A DNA stretch of 64,000 nucleotides from JAGVSR01 sp963778225 (lineage in GTDB: Bacteria > Pseudomonadota > Alphaproteobacteria > Rhizobiales > Hyphomicrobiaceae). The stretch is taken from NCBI GenBank assembly GCA_963778225.1, contig CAVZTR010000001.1, positions 178,943 to 242,942 of the forward strand. Reading direction: 5' to 3'. Below are positions 1 through 8,533 of this stretch, piece by piece (position 1 is the first letter of the stretch; each line of letters opens with the position of its first letter). The notes beneath the pieces are model-generated. The model worked only from the letters and a program-made list of their open reading frames with translations. It was not told where the DNA came from and did not search any database. The position numbers and the translations under genes were made by a program.

Positions 1-504
1 GTGATGCGCGTTTCCAACGACGCACTGCGCTTCCGTCCGCGCGACGGGCAGGGGGCCGCGGAGGCGCGTTCAGCGGACGCAGCCAATCGCTCCGAACGCA
101 CGGTCGAGCGGCTCAAGGGTGAACTGGATCTGACGTCGGCGCAGGTGGAGGCGCTGCGCGGCGAGATACAGGCGATCGCGGCGGAGACGAAGGCGTCCGC
201 ACAGAGCGGCGGATTTGGTCCTTCGTCATTCGATCCGTCCGCATTTCGCATGAAGCTCAACATGCGCATCGAACAGGCGCTCGTGCCGACGATGAGCGAG
301 GATCAGCGCAAAACGTATGAGCGCTGGAAGAAGGGCCGTGAAACGACACGGTCGGCTGCGGTTTGGGTTTTGGACGGGCAGGGACAGCCGGAGCGACGCA
401 TGGCGCGCGTCGGGCTTGCCGACGACCAGTTCACGGAGATCGTCGGCGGTGACGTGAAGGACGGCGACAAGCTGATCGTGCGCGTGCGTGAGGCCAAGAA
501 ATGA
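1..504 (+). CDS. MacA-type efflux periplasmic adaptor, C-terminal part (5' truncated by window edge)
   Basis: The reading frame is open from base 1 and the visible 167 residues are the C-terminal end of an RND/MacA-type membrane-fusion adaptor. The segment VSNDALRFRP matches the conserved VPxxALRF stretch of MacA-like proteins, and the last part (VLDGQGQPERR to the end) resembles the membrane-proximal domain that ends HlyD adaptors. A charged, probably helical insert follows the first motif. Family role: a periplasmic sleeve linking an inner-membrane MacB-type ABC transporter to an outer-membrane channel. It overlaps the next ATPase gene by 4 bases, which indicates one operon. The true start lies left of the window. 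Substrate unknown. Confidence 0.8.
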   Translation: MMRVSNDALRFRPRDGQGAAEARSADAANRSERTVERLKGELDLTSAQVEALRGEIQAIAAETKASAQSGGFGPSSFDPSAFRMKLNMRIEQALVPTMSEDQRKTYERWKKGRETTRSAAVWVLDGQGQPERRMARVGLADDQFTEIVGGDVKDGDKLIVRVREAKK

Positions 505-1244
505 CCGTGGCAGCCGATGCGTCACGCGGACAAGGCCGGCCGATCATCACCGCGCATGAGGTGGAGAAGATCTACCGCATCGGCGATCAGGAGGTGCGTG
601 CGCTCGATGGCGTGACGCTCGATATCGAGGACGGTGATTTCGTTGCGATCATGGGAGCGTCTGGATCGGGCAAGTCGACGATGATGAACCTGATCGGCGG
701 GCTTGATACACCGACATCCGGGCACCTTGAAATCGATGGGCGCGATATCGGAAAGCTGTCGTCCGACGACTTGGCGGCCCTGCGCAACAAAACGTTGGGG
801 TTCGTTTTCCAGCAATTCAACCTGCTGCCGCGAACGAAGGCGCTGCGCCAGGTGATGCTCCCGCTGCTCTATGCCCACCCGCGGCCCGCCGACATGGAAG
901 CGGAAGCCCGACGCCGGCTCGAGCAGGTTGGACTTGGCAACCGCGTGGACCATCTGCCGCGTCAGCTTTCCGGCGGTCAGCAGCAGCGCGTCGCGATTGC
1001 ACGCGCGCTCGTCAACAACCCGAAAATCCTGCTCGCGGATGAACCGACAGGCGCACTCGACAGCCGCACGTCGGCGGAGATCATGCGGCTGTTTTCGGAT
1101 CTCAACGCGCAAGGCATCACGGTGATCGTCGTGACCCACGAGCCCGATATTGCAGAGTGGGCGCGGCGGCGGATCACCTTCCGCGACGGACGGGTCATCT
1201 CGGACGAGCGGCACATGCCGCGGATCAACGAGGCTGCACAATGA
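501..1244 (+). CDS. MacB-type ABC transporter ATP-binding protein
   Basis: This 247-residue ATPase has all ABC landmarks: Walker A GASGSGKST at about residues 52-60, Q-loop near 104, signature LSGGQQQRVAIARAL at 156-170, Walker B ILLADEPTG at 176-184 and the switch histidine (VTHEPD) near 213. It belongs to the LolD/MacB subfamily, which drives extracytoplasmic FtsX-type permeases. Start ATG overlaps the end of the adaptor gene and its stop overlaps the permease start (ATGA), so the three are translationally coupled. Here ATPase and permease are separate proteins, unlike fused E. coli MacB. Export of a drug, peptide or lipid is inferred from the family only. Confidence 0.93.
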   Translation: MTVAADASRGQGRPIITAHEVEKIYRIGDQEVRALDGVTLDIEDGDFVAIMGASGSGKSTMMNLIGGLDTPTSGHLEIDGRDIGKLSSDDLAALRNKTLGFVFQQFNLLPRTKALRQVMLPLLYAHPRPADMEAEARRRLEQVGLGNRVDHLPRQLSGGQQQRVAIARALVNNPKILLADEPTGALDSRTSAEIMRLFSDLNAQGITVIVVTHEPDIAEWARRRITFRDGRVISDERHMPRINEAAQ

Positions 1245-2473
1245 CGGTGCTCGACAGTCTGGTGGTGGCGCTGACGGCGCTGCGTTCCAATCTGCTGCGT
1301 TCGATCCTGACGACGCTCGGCATCGTGATCGGTGTGGCGTCCGTGATCATTCTCGTTGCCGTGGGCAACGGCGCTGCTGGTGAAGTCAATCGCCAGATCA
1401 CCGCGCTGGGAACGAATATGCTCGTCATTTTTCCCGACGCTATGCGCGTGATGGGGCGCTCGAGCGCGGCCGGTACGGCGCTGCCGTTGTCAGAAGGTGA
1501 CCTCAGCGGGCTCAGAGACAAAATCCAAGGTGTGATCGGGATCTCGGGACAGCTCGATGAATCGGCACCCGTCGTGCGCGGCAATCTCAATTGGACGACA
1601 TCTGTCAGCGGCGTGCACGGCGAGTACACATTCGTGCGGGACTGGCCGTTGAGCGAGGGTCGCGAGATCAATGCGCAGGATGTGCGGACGGCGGCCCGGG
1701 TCGCGCTGATCGGACAGACGGTCGCCAAGCAACTTTTTCCAGGCGAGAATCCGCTGGGCGCGGAAGTCCGGATCAAGAACGTCCCGTTCCAGATCGTCGG
1801 TGTTCTATCGGTGAAGGGACAGTCGGCGATGGGGCGTGATCAGGATGACCTCATGCTCATCCCCATCACCACCGCGCGCAATCGAGTGGTCGGCAAGAGC
1901 GATATCCAAGTGGATCAAGTCGGGCGGATTTACGTGAAGCTCGACGAGCAGACCGATATCAAGACTGCGCAGGAAGAGATGGAGATCTTGTTGCGGCAGC
2001 GGCGGAAAAGCGGTCCCAACAACGAGGACACGTTCTCCGTCCGAAACATGGCCGAGTTCATGCGTGCGCGCACGGAAGTTCTTTCCACGCTCAGTTATCT
2101 CCTGGGCGCGACCTCGGCGATTTCTCTTATCGTCGGCGGCATCGGCATCATGAATATCATGCTTGTGTCGGTGACGGAGCGCACGCGCGAGATTGGTCTT
2201 CGGATGGCGGTGGGCGGCCGCAAACGCGATATCATGCTGCAATTTCTGGTCGAGGCGGTGACGCTGTGCCTGCTCGGCGGTCTGATCGGGATTGCGCTGG
2301 GTATTGGAATCGCCTGGCTCGTCGCCTATCTCGCAAGCTGGCCGGTGGCTGTCAGCCCCGCCGTTATCGGCGGCGCCATGGGGGCTGCGGCATTGACCGG
2401 GATCGTTTTTGGATTTTTTCCTGCCCGGCGGGCTGCCGGTTTGAACCCGATCGACGCGCTGCGGAGCGAATAG
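1241..2473 (+). CDS. MacB-type ABC transporter permease (FtsX family)
   Basis: This 410-residue protein has the MacB permease layout: one N-terminal membrane segment (LTTLGIVIGVASVIILVAVG, about residues 25-45), a large periplasmic MacB_PCD domain, then three C-terminal membrane segments of the FtsX domain containing GGIGIMNIMLVSVTERTREIG. The start is ATG at 1241, inside the ATGA overlap with the ATPase gene; a longer frame from 1157 exists but would overlap the ATPase gene by about 90 bases and adds no membrane-protein sequence. It ends LNPIDALRSE, a typical terminus of this family. With the adaptor and ATPase it forms a tripartite export pump. Confidence 0.93.
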   Translation: MTVLDSLVVALTALRSNLLRSILTTLGIVIGVASVIILVAVGNGAAGEVNRQITALGTNMLVIFPDAMRVMGRSSAAGTALPLSEGDLSGLRDKIQGVIGISGQLDESAPVVRGNLNWTTSVSGVHGEYTFVRDWPLSEGREINAQDVRTAARVALIGQTVAKQLFPGENPLGAEVRIKNVPFQIVGVLSVKGQSAMGRDQDDLMLIPITTARNRVVGKSDIQVDQVGRIYVKLDEQTDIKTAQEEMEILLRQRRKSGPNNEDTFSVRNMAEFMRARTEVLSTLSYLLGATSAISLIVGGIGIMNIMLVSVTERTREIGLRMAVGGRKRDIMLQFLVEAVTLCLLGGLIGIALGIGIAWLVAYLASWPVAVSPAVIGGAMGAAALTGIVFGFFPARRAAGLNPIDALRSE

Positions 2474-2713
2474 ATCATAAAATTAAGCGGTTCGTGTTGC
2501 TTACGTCGGCTTTATGCCATTTCGTTTAGCATCGAATTCAGAAACCTAATTGTTTGATCAAACCGGCTTGCTAAATGCGTGTTAACTGATTATCGGCATT
2601 TGATGCGGCAAAAAAGGCTCAGACGGCGCTAGACCCAACTGATATGGGACCGCTATAAGTCGATCAACTCAAAAGACTTCGTAATTCTCGCGTAGCAAGA
2701 CAAGGACTGCACC

Positions 2714-3034
2714 ATGGCTGCTGTAAACGTCGATCGGATGTCGTTGAAGGAAATCAACGACCTTGAAGCCAAGATTGCGAAGGCGAAATCCGCCGCGCGC
2801 GAAAAGGCGAAATCCGATCTTAAAGATCGGATCGATCGTCTCGTCGAGGGTTCAGGCTTCACGGTCGCAGAACTGTATGGTTTTGCTGCTCGTGGACGGG
2901 GCCGTTCCAAATCGGCTGCCAAGTATGCCAACCCTGAGAATAAGACCGAAACCTGGACGGGTCGCGGACGCAAGCCGAACTGGCTGGTGGCGCGATTGAA
3001 GAAGGGCGCCAAGATCGACGATTTCGCGATCTAA
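2714..3034 (+). CDS. H-NS family histone-like DNA-binding protein
   Basis: This 106-residue protein has a helical charged N-terminal half (oligomerisation region) and a C-terminal H-NS DNA-binding motif, seen as NPENKTETWTGRGRKPNWL at about residues 75-93; the TWTGRGRxPxW core is diagnostic. The family (HvrA/Bv3F/H-NS) binds AT-rich DNA and silences or tunes transcription. It is a single-gene unit: about 240 bases of comparatively AT-rich DNA precede it and a strong hairpin terminator follows. It was not traced to specific targets here, though the AT-richer right end of the window is the kind of DNA such proteins bind. Confidence 0.9.
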   Translation: MAAVNVDRMSLKEINDLEAKIAKAKSAAREKAKSDLKDRIDRLVEGSGFTVAELYGFAARGRGRSKSAAKYANPENKTETWTGRGRKPNWLVARLKKGAKIDDFAI

Positions 3035-3077
3035 ATCGCAATCGTGTTTCTTGCCTTCGCGGGCGCATAACATTCCT

Positions 3078-3115
3078 ACGACTGCCGCAGCATCTGCGGC
3101 AGTCGTTTGTGTTTT
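3078..3115 (+). terminator. Rho-independent terminator after the H-NS-like gene
   Basis: A perfect 13-base-pair inverted repeat (arms 3078-3090 and 3094-3106) with a three-base loop is followed by a T-rich tract ending at 3115. It lies 43 bases after the H-NS-like stop codon. Confidence 0.9.
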
Positions 3116-3186
3116 GTGGGCCCGTTGAACGCGGAGGGCGCGCACCCTACGTTTCTGTGATGCGTCATGGATACGAGGAGGCGGCG

Positions 3187-3369
3187 ATGCAGGCACTCGA
3201 CGTTCAGGAGCAGGCGCGGCTCATGATGGCAGCGCACGGTGAAAAAGCGATTGTACAGGCTGCGCAGAACGCTTTGCGGCTCGAGGCGGAAGGGCGCGAG
3301 GACGAGGCGCGCGATTGGCGGCGTATAGAAGCCGCACTCGCGTTGATGGCTGGGCCGCGGGCGTCTTAG
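3187..3369 (+). CDS. Small hypothetical protein (60 aa)
   Basis: This short protein is largely alpha-helical in character: Ala, Glu and Arg rich with the stretch EGREDEARDWRRIEAAL. The start at 3187 is chosen because AGGAGG sits about five bases upstream; an upstream ATG at 3160 would give nine more residues. No signal peptide or membrane segment is visible. It resembles the short helical hypothetical proteins common in Hyphomicrobiales; I do not recognise a family. It sits between the H-NS terminator and a convergent membrane protein gene. Confidence 0.6.
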   Translation: MQALDVQEQARLMMAAHGEKAIVQAAQNALRLEAEGREDEARDWRRIEAALALMAGPRAS

Positions 3370-3377
3370 ACGCGCTG

Positions 3378-3635
3378 CTAGTCGCGGACGACGTAGATGC
3401 GTTCCCACACGAACAAGCAGACCGCATAGGCCGCCGCCAGGACGAGGAACGTGTCCGCGATCTGGCGCGGCTGCGCGTCGGCGAGGGCGAGCGTCTCGGG
3501 CGAATGGTGGGCGATCAGCGCGAGGGTGGCGAACAAAACGGTGAAGCCGCAGAAAACGATTTGGATGAATTTTTGCGAGCGAAGCCGCAATTCACCGATC
3601 AACTCGTCTTCGGATTGCTCGTCATCAAAACGCAT
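3378..3635 (-). CDS. Small membrane protein, unknown function (85 aa)
   Basis: The protein has an acidic N-terminus (MRFDDEQSEDELIGEL), then two predicted membrane helices (about residues 25-43, IQIVFCGFTVLFATLALIA, and 60-78, ADTFLVLAAAYAVCLFVW) separated by a short polar loop. It ends nine bases from the convergent 60-residue gene. No family was recognised; high-GC codon use matches the neighbours, which supports a real gene. Confidence 0.6.
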   Translation of the reverse strand: MRFDDEQSEDELIGELRLRSQKFIQIVFCGFTVLFATLALIAHHSPETLALADAQPRQIADTFLVLAAAYAVCLFVWERIYVVRD

Positions 3636-3725
3636 CGGGGGCCTGACGCACTACTCACATGTCCGGGCCGGCACGACCCGTCAGAACAACCATAACTGTG
3701 GCGCGATCTGCCGGGAAGCGCTGAT

Positions 3726-4988
3726 TTACTCATTTTTAAGGTTGATCAGCGCGGCGAGGCGTTGGCGAACAACGGCGGGATCAACAGGGAACCCGGCGGC
3801 GATCCACCAGTCTTCGAACTGCTCGAGGATGGCGCCCATTTGCGGGCCGGCGGGGACGCCGAGGGCGAGCAGGTCTTTGCCGCTGACAGGCAGCGTCGGC
3901 GCAATCCAACGATCTGCGAGCGCCAGCAGGTTTCGGCGGGCAGGATCGGATGGCGGGCTTGCGAGATCGCGCGCCCAGGTCAGGAGGACGCCGTCGCGGA
4001 ATGTCTCGACGCCGTGACGGTAAATGAAGGACCTGGCTGCGTCGTCGGAGGCGGCGGGATCGAACGTCAGATCGGGCAAGTTGAGATCGGAGATGCGGGC
4101 GGCTTCCGCGTTCGACAGCCGGAGCCGGTCGCGCAGGCGTGCGCCGGCATCGGGGGCAGCCAATGCGATGAGACGGCGGATGGGATCGGGGGGTAGGCCC
4201 AGGGCCCTTTCCAGCGCGGCGAGGCGCGCGAATGTGACGACGTCAGCGGGGGCTCCAAGGATACGGGTGAGGAGGCCCGCCTCGTCCATTTCCGAGACGA
4301 CAATAGGCGCGTGGGGCGCGGCGAGGAGTTTCAAGAGTTCGGCGCGAATGCGCTCGGCGGAGATGAGGTCGAGGCCTTCTTGCGTGGTGGCGCAGGCTTC
4401 GTGGCCCTCGCGATCGATGGAGCCTTCCGCGTATTCGGCGGTGAAGCGGTAGAAACGCAGGATGCGAAGGTAATCTTCGGCGATGCGGTCTTCGGCGCGG
4501 CCGATGAAGCGGACGCGGTGGGCCGCGAGATCGTCAAGGCCGGACGTGTGATCGTAGAGACGGCCGGCTGCATCGCAATACAGAGCGTTGATCGTGAAGT
4601 CGCGGCGGTGCGCGTCGCTCGACCAATCCTCGGTGAAGGCGACGGTGGCGTGGCGTCCGTGTGTTTCCACGTCGCGGCGAAGCGTCGTCACCTCGAACGG
4701 CTGATGGCCGGCGACAACGGTGACGGTGCCGTGGCTGAGGCCGGTGGGGATCGCGCTGAGGCCGGCTGCCTGGGCGCGGGCCAGAACATCCTCCGGGCGA
4801 ACGGTGGTGGCGATGTCGATATCGGTGACAGGGCGGCTCATCAGGGTGTTGCGAACCGCGCCGCCGACGATGCGCGCTTCGCCGCCACCGGCGGTGACGG
4901 CGGCGAGGACGCGCTGGGTTTCGGGCGCGCGCAGCCAGGACGCATCGGCGAGCCGGGGATCAGGCGCTGGATTCGGGTCGACGGTCAC
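3726..4988 (-). CDS. cca: CCA tRNA nucleotidyltransferase / poly(A) polymerase family
   Basis: This 420-residue enzyme adds or repairs the 3'-CCA of tRNAs from CTP and ATP. Class II nucleotidyltransferase signatures are present: VGGAVRN at about residues 41-47, the metal-binding DIDIA at 56-60, RRDFTINALYCD near 127-138, and the tRNA-binding head motif RIAEDYLRILRFYRF. The start ATG at 4988 gives a conventional length for the alphaproteobacterial type. It heads a minus-strand run whose upstream neighbours are a DUF6111 protein and a Nudix hydrolase, an order often seen in Hyphomicrobiales. Confidence 0.94.
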   Translation of the reverse strand: MTVDPNPAPDPRLADASWLRAPETQRVLAAVTAGGGEARIVGGAVRNTLMSRPVTDIDIATTVRPEDVLARAQAAGLSAIPTGLSHGTVTVVAGHQPFEVTTLRRDVETHGRHATVAFTEDWSSDAHRRDFTINALYCDAAGRLYDHTSGLDDLAAHRVRFIGRAEDRIAEDYLRILRFYRFTAEYAEGSIDREGHEACATTQEGLDLISAERIRAELLKLLAAPHAPIVVSEMDEAGLLTRILGAPADVVTFARLAALERALGLPPDPIRRLIALAAPDAGARLRDRLRLSNAEAARISDLNLPDLTFDPAASDDAARSFIYRHGVETFRDGVLLTWARDLASPPSDPARRNLLALADRWIAPTLPVSGKDLLALGVPAGPQMGAILEQFEDWWIAAGFPVDPAVVRQRLAALINLKNE

Positions 4989-5010
4989 GGGGCGCGCTTG
5001 CGATGTGGGC

Positions 5011-5301
5011 TCATTCGATGTGGCCGGGTTGGATCTTGCCGTCCTTCATGGAGGGCGGGGTGTAGTGCTGGCCCGGCTTGCCGCCGGAGGTGCTTCCAAA
5101 GAAGACGAGCGCCACCACGAGCAGGAGCGTGCCGGCAGCCGTCAGCCAGACGAGCGGTGCATCGTTGAGGAGCCCGGAGGCCTTGATGCGTCCGCCTTGT
5201 GTGCGATCCAGCGTCTCGGGACGCGCGATCAGAACCCATCCGATGTAAGCCAAGGTGGGCAGGAGGAAGAGGAGTATGTTTTCGATAACGACGCGGATCA
5301 T
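5011..5301 (-). CDS. DUF6111 family small membrane protein
   Basis: This 96-residue protein starts MIRVVIENILLFLLPTLAYI (first membrane helix) and has a second helix near residues 50-68 (LVWLTAAGTLLLVVALVFFG), followed by a hydrophilic tail containing GGKPGQHYTPPSMKDGKI. That tail motif, with its position between cca and the Nudix gene, is typical of the alphaproteobacterial DUF6111 family. Function is unknown. The 22-base gap to cca and the 21-base gap from the Nudix gene suggest one transcript. Confidence 0.8.
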   Translation of the reverse strand: MIRVVIENILLFLLPTLAYIGWVLIARPETLDRTQGGRIKASGLLNDAPLVWLTAAGTLLLVVALVFFGSTSGGKPGQHYTPPSMKDGKIQPGHIE

Positions 5302-5322
5302 GTGACCTTGTTCGGGCCCGCT

Positions 5323-5991
5323 TCACGGCGAGCCAAAGAGTTTATCGTGCATGTTTCGTAGAATACCCGCTGTCGCGCCCCAGATATAGCGCTCACCAAA
5401 GGGCATGGCGTAGAAGCGCCGGTCGCGGCCGCCGAGCGTGTGGGCATCAATGCGATGATTGGCCGGGTCCATCAAGAACGCAAGCGGCACTTCAAACACG
5501 GCGGCGACTTCATTTGCATTCGGCACGACAACAAAGCCCGGGTGGACGAGCGCGACGACGGGGGTGACGGCAAAGCCGGTTCCCGTGCGATAAACATCGA
5601 GAAAGCCGATCGGTTCGACGAAAGTGCGGGCCAAGCCGATTTCCTCTTCCGCTTCGCGCAGCGCGGTATCGACGGGGCCGGTATCGAGGGGATCGGGCTT
5701 GCCGCCGGGAAACGAAATCTGGCCGGCGTGGGCGGCGAGGTGGGGGGTGCGCTGCGTCAGGAGAACGCAAAGATCGTCGCGCGCCACAATCGGTACGAGC
5801 ACGGCAGCGGGGCGGGCGGCAGCATTTCCAGACCAATCAGCGAAGGCTGACGGATTGAGGTCGAAGTCGCTGGGCGGCGGGACTGAGCCCGCGTCATGCG
5901 TGGTAATCTGAGGCGCAGGGTGGAGGCGGCGGGCTGCCAGGGAGCGGAACGTCTCGAGCCGCAATGGACCTTCGTTTGAGAGTATGGCCAT
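5323..5991 (-). CDS. Nudix hydrolase, CoA pyrophosphatase type
   Basis: This 222-residue Nudix protein carries the CoA-pyrophosphatase (NudL/UPF0035) motif HLAAHAGQISFPGGK, followed by the Nudix helix REAEEEIGL. These residues coordinate the divalent metal and hydrolyse CoA or its derivatives to phosphopantetheine and 3',5'-ADP. The N-terminal 70 residues are variable, as in the family. It is the first gene of the Nudix-DUF6111-cca run on the minus strand. Substrate assignment rests on the family motif. Confidence 0.9.
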   Translation of the reverse strand: MAILSNEGPLRLETFRSLAARRLHPAPQITTHDAGSVPPPSDFDLNPSAFADWSGNAAARPAAVLVPIVARDDLCVLLTQRTPHLAAHAGQISFPGGKPDPLDTGPVDTALREAEEEIGLARTFVEPIGFLDVYRTGTGFAVTPVVALVHPGFVVVPNANEVAAVFEVPLAFLMDPANHRIDAHTLGGRDRRFYAMPFGERYIWGATAGILRNMHDKLFGSP

Positions 5992-6129
5992 GTGAGTGAG
6001 GCTTGTCCGGTCGCATCAAGTGCCGAGCGTTAGGCTCTGCCGCATTTCGTGCGCCTTCGCATGGCCAAAATAAAGAGAATCATGCGCGCAGGCGTGATGA
6101 GGGCGGATGAATTATCTCATGGGACGGCA

Positions 6130-7347
6130 ATGATGGCGCGTGGCGGTTGGCGGTTTGTGCGGACGGGACTGATCCTTGCGATCATGGCCGCCATAGCCGT
6201 GCCTGTCGCCACGCCGGCGACCGCGACGCCGGAAGCTTCGTTCGCGGCAAGCCTCGGCGGGTCGGAGAGGCGCACGTTTGAGGCGTACATTGCAGCGCGT
6301 CGGTTCTACAACCTGACGCTGAACGAGTTCTGGAGCGAGGTCGAGGAGAAGCGGGCGGTCCGGCGCAAACGGCGCGCGGCTGATCAGCCGATCACGGCGA
6401 AGGACTATGCGAAGGGGTTTCCGCCGGATTATGCGGGTCCGAAATTGCCGGCCGATCTGGCCAAGCGCTGGGCAAAATTTCAGGAGGCGCAGGAAGAAAA
6501 GAAGCCGCCGCCAGAGCCGCGTCCGGGCGTTGAAGATTTTCTGGCGCATGCGCGCGAGCAATATGGCTTCGTGCCAGAGCGCATTCCGGAGCGGGAGTTC
6601 AAGCGCCGCTATGCGCGCGAGGCCCTGCGGGTGGGGCTGACGAAAGAGCAAGTCGTTCGCGTCTATGCGCTGGAGACGAGTGGTCTGGGCACCGCCGACA
6701 TGGTGGCCGGAATTCATCCGATCACGAAGAAGGGCTCGCCGATATCGACGGCGATCGGTTACGCGCAGTTGCTGTCGGCCAATTCCACCAGCGAACTCGT
6801 CAAGCATGGGCCGGGCTTCATCGCGCGGCTGAAGCGCATGGCGGCCGGCGCGCGATCACCAGACGCGGCCAAACGCTACGAGCGCAAGGCGCAGATCCTG
6901 ACGCGCATGCTGGCGGTGGCGAAGTCGGTGCCGAACGAGTGGAGCCGGCATGTGGCGCTCGGCAGAACGGCGAAGGGTTACGGCATCCACGCGATCAACA
7001 TCGATGGCGACATCGGTCCTTGGCTGCAGGTGTTGAAACTCGAGGGCTTGAAGGAACTCGCGGAGAAGAAGGGCCGGCCACGGCTCACGGGCGCGGAAAT
7101 CGAATTGATGAACCTTGCCGGGCCCGCGACGGGTCTGGAGATGATGACGCCGGCGGGACGCGCGGCGACGACGCCGAACTTTTTCGAGCGGTCCGCCTAT
7201 GGGCGCAATACGATCGTGCGCGGCAAGACGGGCGCGGAACTGTTGAAGGCGCTTGATGTGCGGATGGACGACAACATCAAGAACGAGGGCGCGATCGTGT
7301 TCGCGCAAGTGTTCGATGAAGTGGCCATCGAGATGGCGCGGCAGTAG
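6130..7347 (+). CDS. Exported protein with lytic-transglycosylase-like motifs, unknown function
   Basis: This protein of about 405 residues has an N-terminal signal-like segment (FVRTGLILAIMAAIAVPVAT). The start at 6130 puts the signal peptide near the N-terminus; in-frame starts at 6049 (GTG) and 6097 would only add residues ahead of it. A Lys/Arg/Pro-rich linker (around KKPPPEPRP) precedes a folded domain in which YALETSGLGT and AIGYAQLL resemble the ES/TG and GLMQ-type motifs of soluble lytic transglycosylases. Enzymatic activity on peptidoglycan is inferred only. A hairpin follows, shared with the convergent hemF gene. Confidence 0.75.
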   Translation: MMARGGWRFVRTGLILAIMAAIAVPVATPATATPEASFAASLGGSERRTFEAYIAARRFYNLTLNEFWSEVEEKRAVRRKRRAADQPITAKDYAKGFPPDYAGPKLPADLAKRWAKFQEAQEEKKPPPEPRPGVEDFLAHAREQYGFVPERIPEREFKRRYAREALRVGLTKEQVVRVYALETSGLGTADMVAGIHPITKKGSPISTAIGYAQLLSANSTSELVKHGPGFIARLKRMAAGARSPDAAKRYERKAQILTRMLAVAKSVPNEWSRHVALGRTAKGYGIHAINIDGDIGPWLQVLKLEGLKELAEKKGRPRLTGAEIELMNLAGPATGLEMMTPAGRAATTPNFFERSAYGRNTIVRGKTGAELLKALDVRMDDNIKNEGAIVFAQVFDEVAIEMARQ

Positions 7348-7350
7348 CAG

Positions 7351-7379
7351 AACCGGCAGCGTAGAATTGGCTGCCGGTT
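7351..7379. terminator. Hairpin between convergent genes
   Basis: Perfect 10-bp arms (7351-7360 and 7370-7379) with a nine-base loop lie between the stop codons of the exported protein gene and hemF. There is no clear T-tract on either side, so its role as a terminator is tentative. Confidence 0.45.
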
Positions 7380-7409
7380 GGTGTCCTGAACTGACGGCTG
7401 CGCTTTTTG

Positions 7410-8339
7410 CTATGGCCACTTCACGACAGGAGGCATGGACGAGAGGATGCTCTCCACGTTGCCGCCGGTCTTGAGGCCGAACATCGTGCCGCGATCGTAG
7501 AGCAGGTTGTATTCGACATAGCGGCCGCGGCGGATGAGTTGTTCTTCGCGATCTTCCTCGGTCCAGGGCGTCGTCCAGTTGCCGCGCACGAGCATCGGAT
7601 AGACGCTGCGGAATGCGCGGCCGACATCCTGCGTGAAGGCGAGCGCCGCATCGAAGCCGCCGTCTTCCTCGGACGGCGTCAGGTAATCGTAGAAGATGCC
7701 GCCGATGCCGCGCATTTCCTTGCGATGCGGCAGGTAGAAGTATTCGTCGCACCATTCCTTGTAGCGCTTGTAGTCGGCGATCTTGTGGGCTTCGCAGGCC
7801 TGGTACATGGCGGCGTGGAAGGCGAGCGTGTCGGCATCCTTCTGCGTGCGGCGGCGCATCAGGACGGGTGTGAGGTCGGCACCGCCGCCAAACCACCATT
7901 TCGAGGTGACGACCATGCGCGTGTTCATATGCACGGCGGGAATGTGCGGGTTGTGCATGTGGGCGATAAGGGAAATGCCCGACGCCCAGAAGCGCGGGTC
8001 CTGTTCGGCACCGGGGATCTGCTTGCGGAACTCGGGGGCGAATTCGCCGTGGACGGTGGAGGTGTGGACGCCCACCTTTTCAAAGACGCGGCCATGCATG
8101 ATCGACATGACGCCGCCGCCAAGGTCGGCCGTCGGATCATCGCCCGTGTGTTCGGCGCGGTTCCAGGGTGTGCGGACGAAGCGGCCGGGGTTCATGTCCG
8201 ACGTCTGGGTGCCGGCAGGCAGGTCGTCCTCGAGCTTTTCGAACGCGGCGCAGATATCGTCGCGCAGGGTTTCGAACCAGGCGCGAGCCTTGGCCTTGTG
8301 CTCAGGGAGGGGGGCTGCGGGGGGCGTGTTGGCATCCAT
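7410..8339 (-). CDS. hemF: Oxygen-dependent coproporphyrinogen III oxidase
   Basis: This 309-residue cytoplasmic enzyme converts coproporphyrinogen III to protoporphyrinogen IX with O2 in haem synthesis. Conserved HemF segments are obvious: STSTVHGEF-type region, HMHNPHIPAVHMNTRM, WWFGGGADLTP, YKEWCDEYFYLPHR and GIGGIFYDYL. Length equals the usual 300-310. The start ATG at 8339 is the first in frame. It implies aerobic haem synthesis, consistent with the bc1 complex and several c-type cytochromes in this window. Confidence 0.96.
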   Translation of the reverse strand: MDANTPPAAPLPEHKAKARAWFETLRDDICAAFEKLEDDLPAGTQTSDMNPGRFVRTPWNRAEHTGDDPTADLGGGVMSIMHGRVFEKVGVHTSTVHGEFAPEFRKQIPGAEQDPRFWASGISLIAHMHNPHIPAVHMNTRMVVTSKWWFGGGADLTPVLMRRRTQKDADTLAFHAAMYQACEAHKIADYKRYKEWCDEYFYLPHRKEMRGIGGIFYDYLTPSEEDGGFDAALAFTQDVGRAFRSVYPMLVRGNWTTPWTEEDREEQLIRRGRYVEYNLLYDRGTMFGLKTGGNVESILSSMPPVVKWP

Positions 8340-8533
8340 CGTGGCCGGTCTTTCGTAACAGTGTGGCGTTTGGGCTTTCTAGCGCCACGTTTCTGGCACG
8401 ACGCTGCCCCAGCCGATAGTGTATTCCAGGCCTGCCGTGAAGGGGTCGGAACCGCTGTCCATGGACGCGCGTACCACCTCTATCACCGCTCCCCCGAGCC
8501 GCTGTCCGCTCGCATTCAGAAAGCGATAACCTA